A stretch of 37,382 nucleotides of DNA from Saccoglossus kowalevskii (GCF_000003605.2 NW_003106862.1:1-37382); one strand, 5' to 3'; numbered from the stretch's first letter, positions 27,124-37,382 are shown. The notes: generated by a model from the letters alone, not told the origin. Program-made: numbers and translations.

Positions 27124-27901
27124 GCTAATTCATACAATATACCCGTGTGTTAGCTTTATGTGATGAAGGTAGACATGGCTAATGCATACAATATACCCGT
27201 GTGTTAGCTCTATGTGATGAACGTAGACATGACTACTGCATATAATATACCCATGTGTTAGCTCTATGTGATGAACGTAGACACTACCACTGCATACAAT
27301 ATACCCATGTGTTAGCTTTATTTGATGAACGTAGAAATGACCACTGCATACAATATACCATGTGTTAGCTTTATGTGATGAACGTAGACATGGCCACTGC
27401 ATACAATATACCCATGTGTTAGCTCTATGTGATGAACGTAGACATGGCCACTGCATACAATATACCCATGTGTTAGCTTTATGTGATGAACGTAGACATG
27501 GCCACTGCATACAATATACCCATGTGCTAGCTTTATATGATGAACGTAGACATGGCCACTGAATACAATATACACGTGTGTTAGCTCTATGTGATGAGCG
27601 TAGACATGGCCACTGTATACAATATACCCATGTGTTAGCTTTATGTGATGAACGTAGACATGGTCACTGTATACAATATACCCGTGTGTTAGCTCTATGT
27701 GATGAGCGTAGACATGGCCACTGCATACAATATACCCATGTGTTAGCTTTATGTGATGAACGTAGACATGGCCACTGCATACAATATACCCATGTTTTAG
27801 CTTTACGTGATGAACATAGACATGGCCACTGCATACAATATACCCATGTGTTAGCTTTAAGTGATGAACGTAGACATGGCCAATGCATATAATATACCCA
27901 T
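27124..27901. repeat. Three-copy block F, copy 2
   Basis: Same order as 20430-21190 and 34198-34975, the latter at exactly 7074 bp. Private differences here are AGACACTACC (about 27281) and CTTTATTTGATG (about 27318). After the CCAATGCATATAAT monomer it goes into a GTATACACTATAC monomer, where the 34198 copy goes into CCAATGCATGC. Confidence 0.87.
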
Positions 27902-29559
27902 GTGTTAGCTTTATGTGATGAACGTAGACATGGCCACTGTATACACTATACCCGTGTGTTAGCTCTATGTGATGAGCGTAGACATGGCCACTGCATACAA
28001 TATACCCATGTGTTAGCTTTATGTGATGAACGTAGACATGGCCACTGCATACAATATACCCATGTGTTAGCTTTACGTGATGAACATAGACATGGCCACT
28101 GCATACAATATACCCATGTGTTAGCTTTAAGTGATGAACGTAGACATGGCCAATGCATATAATATACCCATGTGTTAGCTTTATGTGATGAACGTAGACA
28201 TGGCCAATGCATGCAATATACCCATGTGTTAGCTCGATGTGATGAAGGTAGACATGGCAACTGCATACAATATACCCACGTGTTAGCTCTATGTGATGAA
28301 CGTAGACATGACTACTGCATACAATATACCCATGTGTTAGCTCTATGTGATGACGTAGACATGACCACTGCATACAATATACCCATGTGTTAGCTTTATG
28401 TGATGAACGTAGACATGGCCACTGCATACAATATACCCATGTGTTAGCTTTATGTGATGAACGTAGACATGGCCACTGCATACAATATACCCATGTGTTA
28501 GCTTTATGTGATGAACGTAGACATGGCCACTGCATACAAAATACCCATGTGTTAGCTTTATGTGATGAACGTAGACATGGCCAATGCATATAATATATCC
28601 ATGTGTTAGCTTTATGTGATGAACGTAGACATGGCCAATGCATACAATATACCCATGTGTTAGCTCTATGTGATGAACGTAGACATGACTACTGCATACA
28701 ATATACCCATGTGTTAGCTCTATGTGATGAACGTAGACATGACCACTGCATACAATATACCCATGTGTTAGCTTTATGTGATGAACGTAGAAATGACCAC
28801 TGCATACAATATACCCGTGTGTTAGCTTTATGTGATGAACGTAGACATGGCCACTGTATATAATATACCCGTGTGTTAGCTTTATGTGATGAACGTAGAC
28901 ATGGCCACTGTATACAATATACCCGTGTGTTACCTTTATGTGATGAACGTAGACATGACCACTGCATACAATATACCTATGTGTTAGCTCTATGTGATGA
29001 GCGTAGACATGACCACTGGATACAATATACCCATGTGTTAGCTTTATGTGATGAACGTAGACATGACCACTGTATACAATATACCCATGTGTTAGCTTTA
29101 TGTGATGAACGTAGACATGACCACTGGATACAATATACATATGTGTTAGCTTTATGTGATGAACGTATACATGACCACTGCATACAATACACCCATGTCT
29201 TAGCTTTATGTGATGAGCGTAGACATGACCACTGCACACAGTATACCCATGTGTTAGCTTTATGTGATGAACGTAGACATGGCCACTGTACACAATATAC
29301 CCATGTGTTAGCTTTATGTGATGAACGTAGACATGGCCACTGCATACAATATACCCATGTGTTAGCTTTATGTGATGAACGTAGACATGGCCACTGCATA
29401 CAATATACCCATGTGTTAGCTTTATGTGATGAACGTAGACATGACCACTGCATACAATATACCTATGTGTTAGCTCTATGTGATGAGCGTAGACATGACC
29501 ACTGGATACAATATACCCATGTGTTAGCTTTATGTGATGAACGTAGACATGGCCACTGT
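27902..29559. repeat. HOR A fragment followed by HOR C and GGCC monomers
   Basis: The segment 27902-28970 follows the HOR A order from its GTATACACTATAC monomer onward. Private changes are a one-base loss in GATGACGTAG (about 28352), ACAAAATACCC (about 28537), and TTACCTTTATG (about 28931). The next part repeats 26765-27080 without its TGTACAC/CATATG pair, including CGTATACATG and TGCACACAGTATAC (about 29235), and then adds plain GGCC monomers. It ends in the string that begins the 10-mer repeat. Confidence 0.82.
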
Positions 29560-30650
29560 ATACAATATACCCGTGTGTTAGCTTTATGTGATGAACGTAG
29601 ACATGACCACTGTATACAATATACCCATGTGTTAGCTTTATGTGATGAGCGTAGACATGACCACTGCACACAATATACCTATGTGTTAGCTCTATGTGAT
29701 GAGCGTAGACGTGACCACTGGATACAATATACCCATGTGTTAGCTTTATGTGATGAACGTAGACATGGCCACTGCATACAATATACCCGTGTGTTAGCTT
29801 TATGTGATGAACGTAGACATGACCACTGTATACAATATACCCATGTGTTAGCTTTATGTGATGAGCGTAGACATGACCACTGCATACAATATACCCATGT
29901 GTTAGCTTTATGTGATGAAGGTAGACATGGCTAATGCATACAATATACCCGTGTGTTAGCTCTATGTGATGAACGTAGACATGACTACTGCATACAATAT
30001 ACCCATGTGTTAGCTCTATGTGATGAACGTAGACATGACCACTGCATACAATATACCCATGTGTAAGCTTTATGTGATGAACGTAGAAATGACCACTGCA
30101 TACAATATACCCGTGTGTTAGCTTTATGTGATGAACGTAGACATGACCACTGTATACAATATACCCATGTGTTAGCTTTATGTGATGAGCGTAGACATGA
30201 CCACTGCACACAATATACCTATGTGTTAGCTCTATGTGATGAGCGTAGACGTGACCACTGGATACAATATACCCATGTGTTAGCTTTATGTGATGAACGT
30301 AGACATGGCCACTGTATACAATATACCCGTGTGTTAGCTTTATGTGATGAACGTAGACATGACCACTGTATACAATATACCCATGTGTTAGCTTTATGTG
30401 ATGAGCGTAGACATGACCACTGCATACAATATACCCATGTGTTAGCTTTATGTGATGAAGGTAGACATGGCTAATGCATACAATATACCCGTGTGTTAGC
30501 TCTATGTGATGAACGTAGACATGACTACTGCATACAATATACCCATGTGTTAGCTCTATGTGATGAACGTAGACATGACCACTGCATACAATATACCCAT
30601 GTGTAAGCTTTATGTGATGAACGTAGAAATGACCACTGCATACAATATAC
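29560..30650. repeat. Higher-order repeat: 10-mer, 540 bp, exact tandem pair
   Basis: Positions 29560-30110 and 30100-30650 match at an offset of 540 bp (10 x 54). The only difference I find is at 29775 (C) against 30315 (T). Markers inside the unit are TGCACACAATATACC, TAGACGTGACC, GCTAATGC, GACTAC, GTGTAAGCTT (30063 and 30603) and TAGAAATG. Similarity ends at ACCCGTG against ACATATG on the right and GGCCACTGTA against GACCACTGCA on the left. This is the youngest-looking duplication in the window, or an assembly duplication. Confidence 0.93.
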
Positions 30651-31729
30651 ATATGTGTTAGCTTTATGTGATGAACGTAGTCATGACCACTGCATACAAT
30701 ATACATATGTGTTAGCTTTATGTGATGAACGTAGACATGACCACTGTATACAATATACCCATGTGTTAGCTTTATGTGATGAACGTAGACATGACCACTG
30801 TACACAATATACCCATGTGTTAGCTTTATGTGATGAACGTAGACATGGCCACTGCATACAATATACCCATGTGTTAGCTCTATGTGATGAACGTAGACAT
30901 GACCACTGCATACAATATACCCATGTGTTAGCTCTATGTGATGAACGTAGACATGACCACTGCACACAATATGCCCATGTGTTAGCTCTATGTGATGAGC
31001 GTACACATGACCACTGCATACAATATACCCATGTGTTAGCTCTATGTGATGAACGTACACATGACCACTGCATGCAATATGCCCATGTGTTAGCTTTATG
31101 TGATGAACGTAGACATGGCCACTGAATACAATATACCCATGTATTAGCTTTATGTGATGAACGTAGACATGGCCACTGCATACAATATACCCATGTGTTA
31201 GCTTTATGTGATGAACGTAGACATGACCACTGCATACAATATACCCATGTGTTAGCTTTATGTGATGAAAGTAGACATGGCCACTGCATACAATATACCC
31301 ATGTGTTAGCTTTATGTGATGAACGTAGACATGGCCACTGCATACAATATACCCATGTGTTAGCTTTATGTGATGAACGTAGACATGGCCAATGCATATA
31401 ATATACCCATGTGTTAGCTTTATGTGATGAACGTAGACATGGCCAATGCATGCAATATACCCATGTGTTAGCTCGATGTGATGAAGGTAGACATGGCCAC
31501 TGCATACAATATACCCATGTGTTAGCTCTATGTGATGAACGTAGACATGACTACTGCATATAATATACCCATGTGTTAGCTTTATGTGATGAACGTAGAC
31601 ATGGCCAATGCATGCAATATACCCATGTGTTAGCTCGATGTGATGAAGGTAGACATGGCCACTGCATACAATATACCCATGTGTTAGCTCGATGTGATGA
31701 AGGTAGACATGGCCACTGCATACAATATA
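30651..31729. repeat. Mosaic block holding the TACAC pair and doubled CTCGATG monomers
   Basis: The left part continues the TAGTCATG and CATATG string of 14622-14760 and 20183-20330. At about 30890 it switches to the string of 4314-4530, with GCACACAATATGCCC and the TACAC monomer pair. Further right the CCAATGCATGC and CTCGATG/GAAGG monomers occur at 31440, then at 31607, where two CTCGATG monomers stand side by side (about 31630 and 31685). Confidence 0.78.
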
Positions 31730-32994
31730 CCCATGTGTTAGCTCTATGTGATGAACGTAGACATGACTACTGCATATAATATACCCATGTGTTAGCTTTA
31801 TGTGATGAACGTAGACATGGCCAATGCATGCAATATACCCATGTGTTAGCTCGATGTGATGAAGGTAGACATGGCCACTGCATACAATATACCCATGTGT
31901 TAGCTCTATGTGATGAACGTGGACATGACTACTGCATACAATATACCCATGTGTTAGCTCTATGTGATGAACGTAGACATGACCACTGCATACAATATAC
32001 CCATGTGTTAGCTTTATGTGATGAACGTAGAAATGACCACTGCATACAATATACCCGTGTGTTAGCTCTATGTGATGAGCGTAGACATGACCACTGGATA
32101 CAATATACCCATGTGTTAGCTTTATGTGATGAACGTAGACATGGCCACTGCATACAATATTCCCGTGTGTTAGCTTTATGTGATGAATGTAGACATGGCC
32201 ACTGTATACAATATACCCGTGTGTTAGCTTTATGTGATGAACGTAGACATGGCCACTGTATACAATATACCAGTGTGTTAGCTTTATGTGATGAACGTAG
32301 ACATGACCACTGCATACAATATACCTATGTGTTAGCTTTATGTGATGAACGTAGACATGACCACTGAATACAATATACCCATGTGTTAGCACGATGTGAT
32401 GAACGTAGACATGACCAATGCATATAATATACCTATGTGTTGGCTTTATGTGATGAACGTAGACATGACCACTGCATACAATATACCTATGTGTTAGCTC
32501 TATGTGATGAACGTAGACATGACCACTGCATACAATATACCTATGTGTTAGCTCTATGTGATGAGCGTAGACATGACCACTGGATACAATATACCCATGT
32601 GTTAGCTTTATGTGATGAACGTAGACATGGCCACTGTATACAATATACCCGTGTGTTAGCTTTATGTGATGAACGTAGACATGGCCAATGCATGCAATAT
32701 ACCCATGTGTTAGCTCGATGTGATGAAGGTAGACATGGCCACTGCATACAATATACCCATGTGTTAGCTCTATGTGATGAACGTGGACATGACTACTGCA
32801 TACAATATACCCATGTGTTAGCTCTATGTGATGAACGTAGACATGACCACTGCATACAATATACCCATGTGTTAGCTTTATGTGATGAACGTAGACATGA
32901 CCACTGTATACAATATACTCATGTGTTAGCTTTATGTGATGAACGTAGACATGACCATTGCATACAATACACCCATGTGTTAGCTGTATGTGAT
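31730..32994. repeat. Partner of the 7490-8620 block, 24.2 kb away
   Basis: Monomer order and rare markers match 7490 onward at an offset of 24185 bp: CGTGGACATGACTAC (about 31919), ATATTCCCG (about 32158), ATACCAGTG (about 32270), TTAGCACGATG (about 32389) and GTGTTGGCTTTATG (about 32437). One CCAATGCATAC monomer is absent near 32680, after which the offset is 24131. The match fades by about 32870. Private changes near the right end are ATACTCATG, GACCATTGC and TTAGCTGTATG (about 32985), just before the next indel cluster. Confidence 0.85.
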
Positions 32995-33095
32995 GAACGT
33001 AGACATGACCCACTGCATACAATATACCCAGTGTGTTAGCTTTATGTGATGAAGGTAGACATGGCCTAATGCATACAATATACCCAGTGTGTTAG
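32995..33095. other. Cluster of four single-base insertions
   Basis: Within about 90 bases there are GACCCACTG (+1), CCCAGTGTG (+1), GGCCTAATG (+1) and a second CCCAGTGTG (+1). Each sits in an otherwise ordinary GACC, GAAGG/GCTAATGC or CCCGTG monomer. All are insertions next to a run of C. The cluster marks the switch from the 31730 block to a string that matches 18230-18790. As with the 4160-4315 cluster, I read it as a noisy join or low-coverage consensus. Confidence 0.6.
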
Positions 33096-34197
33096 CTCTA
33101 TGTGATGAACGTAGACATGACTACTGCATATAATATACCCATGTGTTAGCTCTATGTGATGAACGTAGACATGACCACTGCATACAATATACCCATGTGT
33201 TAGCTTTATGTGATGAACGTAGAAATGACCACTGCATACAATATACCATGTGTTAGCTTTATGTGATGAACGTAGACATGGCCACTGCATACAATATACC
33301 CATGTGTTAGCTTTATGTGATGAACGTAGACATGGCCACTGCATACAATATACCCATGTGTTAGCTCTATGTGATGAACGTAGACATGACCACTGCATAC
33401 AATATACCCATGTGTTAGCTTTATGTGATGAACGTAGACATGGCCACTGTACACAATATACCCATGTGTTAGCTTTATGTGATGAACGTACACATGGCCA
33501 CTGCATGCAATATACCCATGTGTTAGCTTTATGTGATGAACGTAGACATGGCCACTGTATACAATATACCCGTGTGTTAGCTTTATGTGATGAACGTAGA
33601 CATGGCCACTGTATACAATATACCCGTGTGTTAGCTTTATATGATGAACGTAGACATGACCACTGCATACAATATACCTATGTGTTAGCTCTATGTGATG
33701 AACGTAGACATGACCACTGTATACAATATACCGTGTGTTAGCTTTATGTGATGAACGTAGACATGGCCACTGTATACAATATACCCGTGTGTTAGCTTTA
33801 TGTGATGAACGTAGACATGACCACTGCATACAATATACCTATGTGTTAGCTCTATGTGATGAGCGTAGACATGACCACTGGATACAATATACCCATGTGT
33901 TAGCTTTATGTGATGAACGTAGACATGGCCACTGTACACAATATACATATGTGTTAGCTTTATGTGATGAACGTAGACATGACCACTGTATACAATATAC
34001 CCATGTGTTAGCTTTATGTGATGAACGTAGACATGACCACTGGATACAAAATACATATGTGTTAGCTTTATGTGATGAACGTAGACATGACCACTGCATA
34101 CAATACACCCATGTCTTAGCTTTATGTGATGAGCGTAGACATGACCACTGCACACAGTATACCCATGTGTTAGCTTTATGTGATGAAGTTAGACATG
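33096..34197. repeat. Block matching 18230-18790, then the HOR C string
   Basis: The segment 33250-33700 follows 18347-18790 (TACACATGG, two CCCGTG monomers, then CTTTATATG near 33640). A one-base loss makes ATACCGTGTG at about 33731, a different deletion from the common 53-bp monomer. From 33735 the order matches 26661-27123, including CATATG, GGATA, CATGTCTTAG and TGCACACAGTATAC (about 34150), and leads to the GCTAATTC marker at 34198. Confidence 0.82.
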
Positions 34198-35353
34198 GCT
34201 AATTCATACAATATACCCGTGTGTTAGCTTTATGTGATGAAGGTAGACATGGCTAATGCATACAATATACCCGTGTGTTAGCTCTATGTGATGAACGTAG
34301 ACATGACTACTGCATATAATATACCCATGTGTTAGCTCTATGTGATGAACGTAGACATGACCACTGCATACAATATACCCATGTGTTAGCTTTATGTGAT
34401 GAACGTAGAAATGACCACTGCATACAATATACCATGTGTTAGCTTTATGTGATGAACGTAGACATGGCCACTGCATACAATATACCCATGTGTTAGCTCT
34501 ATGTGATGAACGTAGACATGGCCACTGCATACAATATACCCATGTGTTAGCTTTATGTGATGAACGTAGACATGGCCACTGCATACAATATACCCATGTG
34601 CTAGCTTTATATGATGAACGTAGACATGGCCACTGAATACAATATACACGTGTGTTAGCTCTATGTGATGAGCGTAGACATGGCCACTGTATACAATATA
34701 CCCATGTGTTAGCTTTATGTGATGAACGTAGACATGGTCACTGTATACAATATACCCGTGTGTTAGCTCTATGTGATGAGCGTAGACATGGCCACTGCAT
34801 ACAATATACCCATGTGTTAGCTTTATGTGATGAACGTAGACATGGCCACTGCATACAATATACCCATGTTTTAGCTTTACGTGATGAACATAGACATGGC
34901 CACTGCATACAATATACCCATGTGTTAGCTTTAAGTGATGAACGTAGACATGGCCAATGCATATAATATACCCATGTGTTAGCTTTATGTGATGAACGTA
35001 GACATGGCCAATGCATGCAATATACCCATGTGTTAGCTCGATGTGATGAAGGTAGACATGGCCACTGCATACAATATACCCATGTGTTAGCTCTATGTGA
35101 TGAACGTAGACATGACCACTGCATACAATATACCCATGTGTTAGCTTTATGTGATGAACGTAGACATGGCCACTGCATACAATATACCCATGTGTTAGCT
35201 TTATGTGATGAACGTAGACATGGCCACTGCATACAATATACCCATGTGTTAGCTTTATGTGATGAACGTAGACATGGCCACTGCATACAATATACCCATG
35301 TGTTAGCTTTATGTGATGAACGTAGACATGGCCAATGCATATAATATACCCAT
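34198..35353. repeat. Three-copy block F, copy 3, then an HOR A fragment
   Basis: The segment 34198-34975 matches 27124-27901 at 7074 bp with few differences. It then passes through CCAATGCATGC, CTCGATG with GAAGG and a run of plain GGCC monomers in HOR A order. GGCAACTGC and the CCCACGTG variant are absent, and so is the GACTAC monomer that follows them in HOR A. Confidence 0.86.
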
Positions 35354-35742
35354 GTGTTAGCTTTATGTGATGAACGTAGACATGGCCAATGCATACAATA
35401 TACCCATGTGTTAGCTCTATGTGATGAACGTAGACATGACTACTGCATACAATATACCCATGTGTTAGCTATATGTGATGAACGTAGACATGACCACTGC
35501 ATACAATATACCCATGTGTTAGCTTTATGTGATGAACGTAGAAATGACCACTGCATACAATATACCCGTGTGTTAGCTTTATGTGATGAACGTAGACATG
35601 GCCACTGTATACAATATACCCGTGTGTTAGCTTTATGTGATGAACGTAGACATGGCCACTGTATACAATATACCCGTGTGTTAGCTTTATGTGATGAACG
35701 TAGACATGACCACTGCATACAATATACCTATGTGTTAGCTCT
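35354..35742. repeat. HOR A tail (TAGAAATG and CCCGTG monomers)
   Basis: Seven monomers follow the order of 2796-3170 and 26391-26765: CCAATGCATAC, GACTAC, GACC, TAGAAATG, then CCCGTG monomers and CCTATG. A private TTAGCTATATG substitution lies near 35466. The match to 26391 continues without a break into the next block, so this boundary is set only by where the partner at 12907 begins. Confidence 0.82.
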
Positions 35743-37382
35743 ATGTGATGAGCGTAGACATGACCACTGGATACAATATACCCATGTGTTAGCTTTATGT
35801 GATGAACGTAGACATGGCCACTGTACACAATATACATATGTGTTAGCTTTATGTGATGAACGTAGACATGACCACTGTATACAATATACCCATGTGTTAG
35901 CTTTATGTGATGAACGTAGACATGACCACTGGATACAATATACATATGTGTTAGCTTTATGTGATGAACGTAGACATGACCACTGCATACAATACACCCA
36001 TGTCTTAGCTTTATGTGATGAGCGTAGACATGACCACTGCACACAGTATACCCATGTGTTAGCTTTATGTGATGAAGTTAGACATGGCTAATTCATACAA
36101 TATACCCGTGTGTTAGCTTTATGTGATGAAGGTAGACATGGCTAATGCATACAATATACCCGTGTGTTAGCTCTATGTGATGAACGTAGACATGACTACT
36201 GCATATAATATACCCATGTGTTAGCTCTATGTGATGAACGTAGACATGACCACTGCATACAATATACCCATGTGTTAGCTTTATGTGATGAACGTAGAAA
36301 TGACCACTGCATACAATATACCATGTGTTAGCTTTATGTGATGAACGTAGACATGGCCACTGCATACAATATACCCATGTGTTAGCTCTATGTGATGAAC
36401 GTAGACATGGCCACTGCATACAATATACCCATGTGTTAGCTTTATGTGATGAACGTAGAAATGACCACTGCATACAATATACCATGTGTTAGCTTTATGT
36501 GATGAACGTAGACATGGCCACTGCATACAATATACCCATGTGTTAGCTCTATGTGATGAACGTAGACATGGCCACTGCATACAATATACCCATGTGTTAG
36601 CTCTATGTGATGAATGTAGACATGACCACTGCATACAATATACCCATGTGTTAGCTTTATGTGATGAACGTAGACATGGCCACTGTACACAATATACCCA
36701 TGTGTTAGCATTATGTGATGAACGTACACATGGCCACTGCATACAATATACCCATGTGTTAGCTTTATGTGATGAACGTAGACATGGCCACTGTATACAA
36801 TATACCCGTGTGTTAGCTTTATGTGATGAACGTAGACATGACCACTGCATACAATATACCTATGTGTTAGCTCTAATTGATGAGCGTAGACATGACCACT
36901 GGATACAATATACCCATGTGTTAGCTTTATGTGATGAACGTAGACATGGCCACTGTATACAATATACCCGTGGGTTAGCTTTATGTGATGAACGTAGACA
37001 TGACCACTGTATACAATATACCCATGTGTTAGCTTTATGTGATGAGCGTAGACATGACCACTGCACACAATATACCTATGTGTTAGCTCTATGTGATGAG
37101 CGTAGACGTGACCACTGGATACAATATACCCATGTGTTAGCTTTATGCGATGAACGTAGACATGACCACTGTATACAATATACCCATGTGTTAGCTTTAT
37201 GTGATGAGCGTAGACATGACCACTGCATACAATATACCCATGTGTTAGCTTTATGTGATGAAGGTAGACATGGCTAATGCATACAATATACCCGTGTGTT
37301 AGCTCTATGTGATGAACGTAGACATGACTACTGCATACAATATACCCATGTGTTAGCTCTATGTGATGAACGTAGTGATGAA
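35743..37382. repeat. Long duplicated block E, copy 2, cut by the window end
   Basis: Collinear with 12907-14546 at 22836 bp. It includes the HOR C string once (TGCACACAGTATAC at about 36038), GCTAATTC (36087) and two 53-bp monomers. The last 15 bases read GAACGTAGTGATGAA, where the partner has GAACGTAGACATG. This looks like a slip or an edge error at the end of the sequence. Confidence 0.88.

Larger units (their letters stand above)
10140..36486. repeat. Dispersed 53-bp monomer class (one C lost)
   Basis: Thirteen monomers lose one C so that ATACCCATG becomes ATACCATG. They end near 10195, 12409, 13490, 13649, 15106, 18346, 20667, 23420, 27361, 33249, 34435, 36316 and 36485. Twelve of them sit directly after a TAGAAATGACC sequence; the exception, at 18346, follows CATCACCAC, apparently because the TAGAAATG monomer was lost there. 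Since the context is the same each time, this is one deletion spread by block duplication, not thirteen separate events. It is a useful lineage marker, and it shifts the reading register by one each time. Confidence 0.88.
1..37382. repeat. 54-bp satellite DNA array, about 690 tandem monomers
   Basis: Every stretch of the window can be read as copies of one 54-bp monomer in the same orientation, with no unique DNA between them. Three consecutive consensus copies begin at 1449, 1503 and 1557. The consensus has 16 A, 16 T, 11 C and 11 G, or about 41% GC, with one fixed CpG in GAACGTAG. The best conserved stretches are TATGTGATGA and ACAATATAC; most variation falls at the GGCC, TGCATA, CCCATG, CTTTAT, GAACG and TAGAC sites. 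Adjacent monomers typically differ at a few of these sites, while distant copies of the same multi-monomer block are nearly identical, which is the mark of higher-order repeat organisation. A eukaryotic heterochromatic satellite is the natural reading. Position on the chromosome, species and transcription cannot be told from the sequence. I see no recognisable CENP-B box in the monomer. Confidence 0.98.

Noticed and set aside
1336-28280. CACGTG E-box sites as regulatory elements
   Set aside because: They arise from single substitutions in the CCCATGTG site of certain HOR A and HOR B monomers and were copied with those blocks. Nothing nearby could be regulated.
1-37382. CRISPR array (regular direct repeats)
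   Set aside because: The units are contiguous, with no unique spacers between conserved repeats. Variation is at single sites across the whole 54 bp. There are no cas genes.
1-37382. CENP-B box in the monomer
   Set aside because: I searched both strands of the consensus and the common variants for the TTCG...A..CGGG pattern and saw none. The single conserved CpG lies in GAACGTAG.
1-37382. Transposon, tRNA, rRNA or unique gene embedded in the array
   Set aside because: No stretch departs from the 54-bp monomer by more than a few bases. There are no target-site duplications, terminal repeats or foreign sequences.

Overview
The whole 37.4 kb window is one satellite DNA array. A 54-bp unit (about 40% GC) is repeated head to tail roughly 690 times, with no unique sequence, gene, RNA gene, transposon, CRISPR array or promoter that I can support. 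An uninterrupted array of this size points to a eukaryotic chromosome, in a heterochromatic setting such as centromeric, pericentromeric or subtelomeric DNA. I do not recognise the monomer from any named satellite family and cannot name the species. Clean consensus monomers lie at 1449-1502, 1503-1556 and 1557-1610. Each carries TTAGCT, TATGTGATGA, one CpG in GAACGTAG, CATGGCCAC and ACAATATAC.

Monomers differ at a small set of diagnostic positions: GGCC/GACC/GACT, TGCATA/TGTATA/TGGATA/TGAATA/TGCACA/TGTACA, CCCATG/CCCGTG/CCTATG/CATATG, CTTTAT/CTCTAT/CTCGAT, GAACG/GAGCG/GAAGG/GAATG/GAACA, and TAGAC/TACAC/TAGAA/TAGTC. Ordered strings of these variants form higher-order repeats (HORs) of several sizes: a 21-mer of 1134 bp at about 981-4165, an 18-mer of 972 bp at 5360-7303, a 6-mer of 324 bp at 12583-13235, a 10-mer of 540 bp at 29560-30650, and a nested 21/20/13/8-monomer structure at 21240-23030. 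Longer blocks are shared at a distance. The main pairs are 9590-11860 with 22814-25085 (about 2.25 kb), 12907-14546 with 35743-37382 (about 1.64 kb), and 7490-8620 with 31730-32690. A block of about 0.75 kb is present at 20430, 27124 and 34198.

Almost all rearrangements keep the 54-bp register. The register drifts only by single-base indels. Many of these are one recurrent loss of a C that makes a 53-bp monomer, and others fall in tight clusters at 1-240, 4160-4315 and 32995-33095 that look like low-quality consensus or joins in a long-read assembly.

Long open reading frames, up to 1850 codons on the minus strand, cover almost the whole window on both strands. They follow from a period divisible by three whose consensus lacks stops in three of six frames, and they should not be annotated as proteins. 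The interest here is the array's architecture and recent amplification history, not a gene system.
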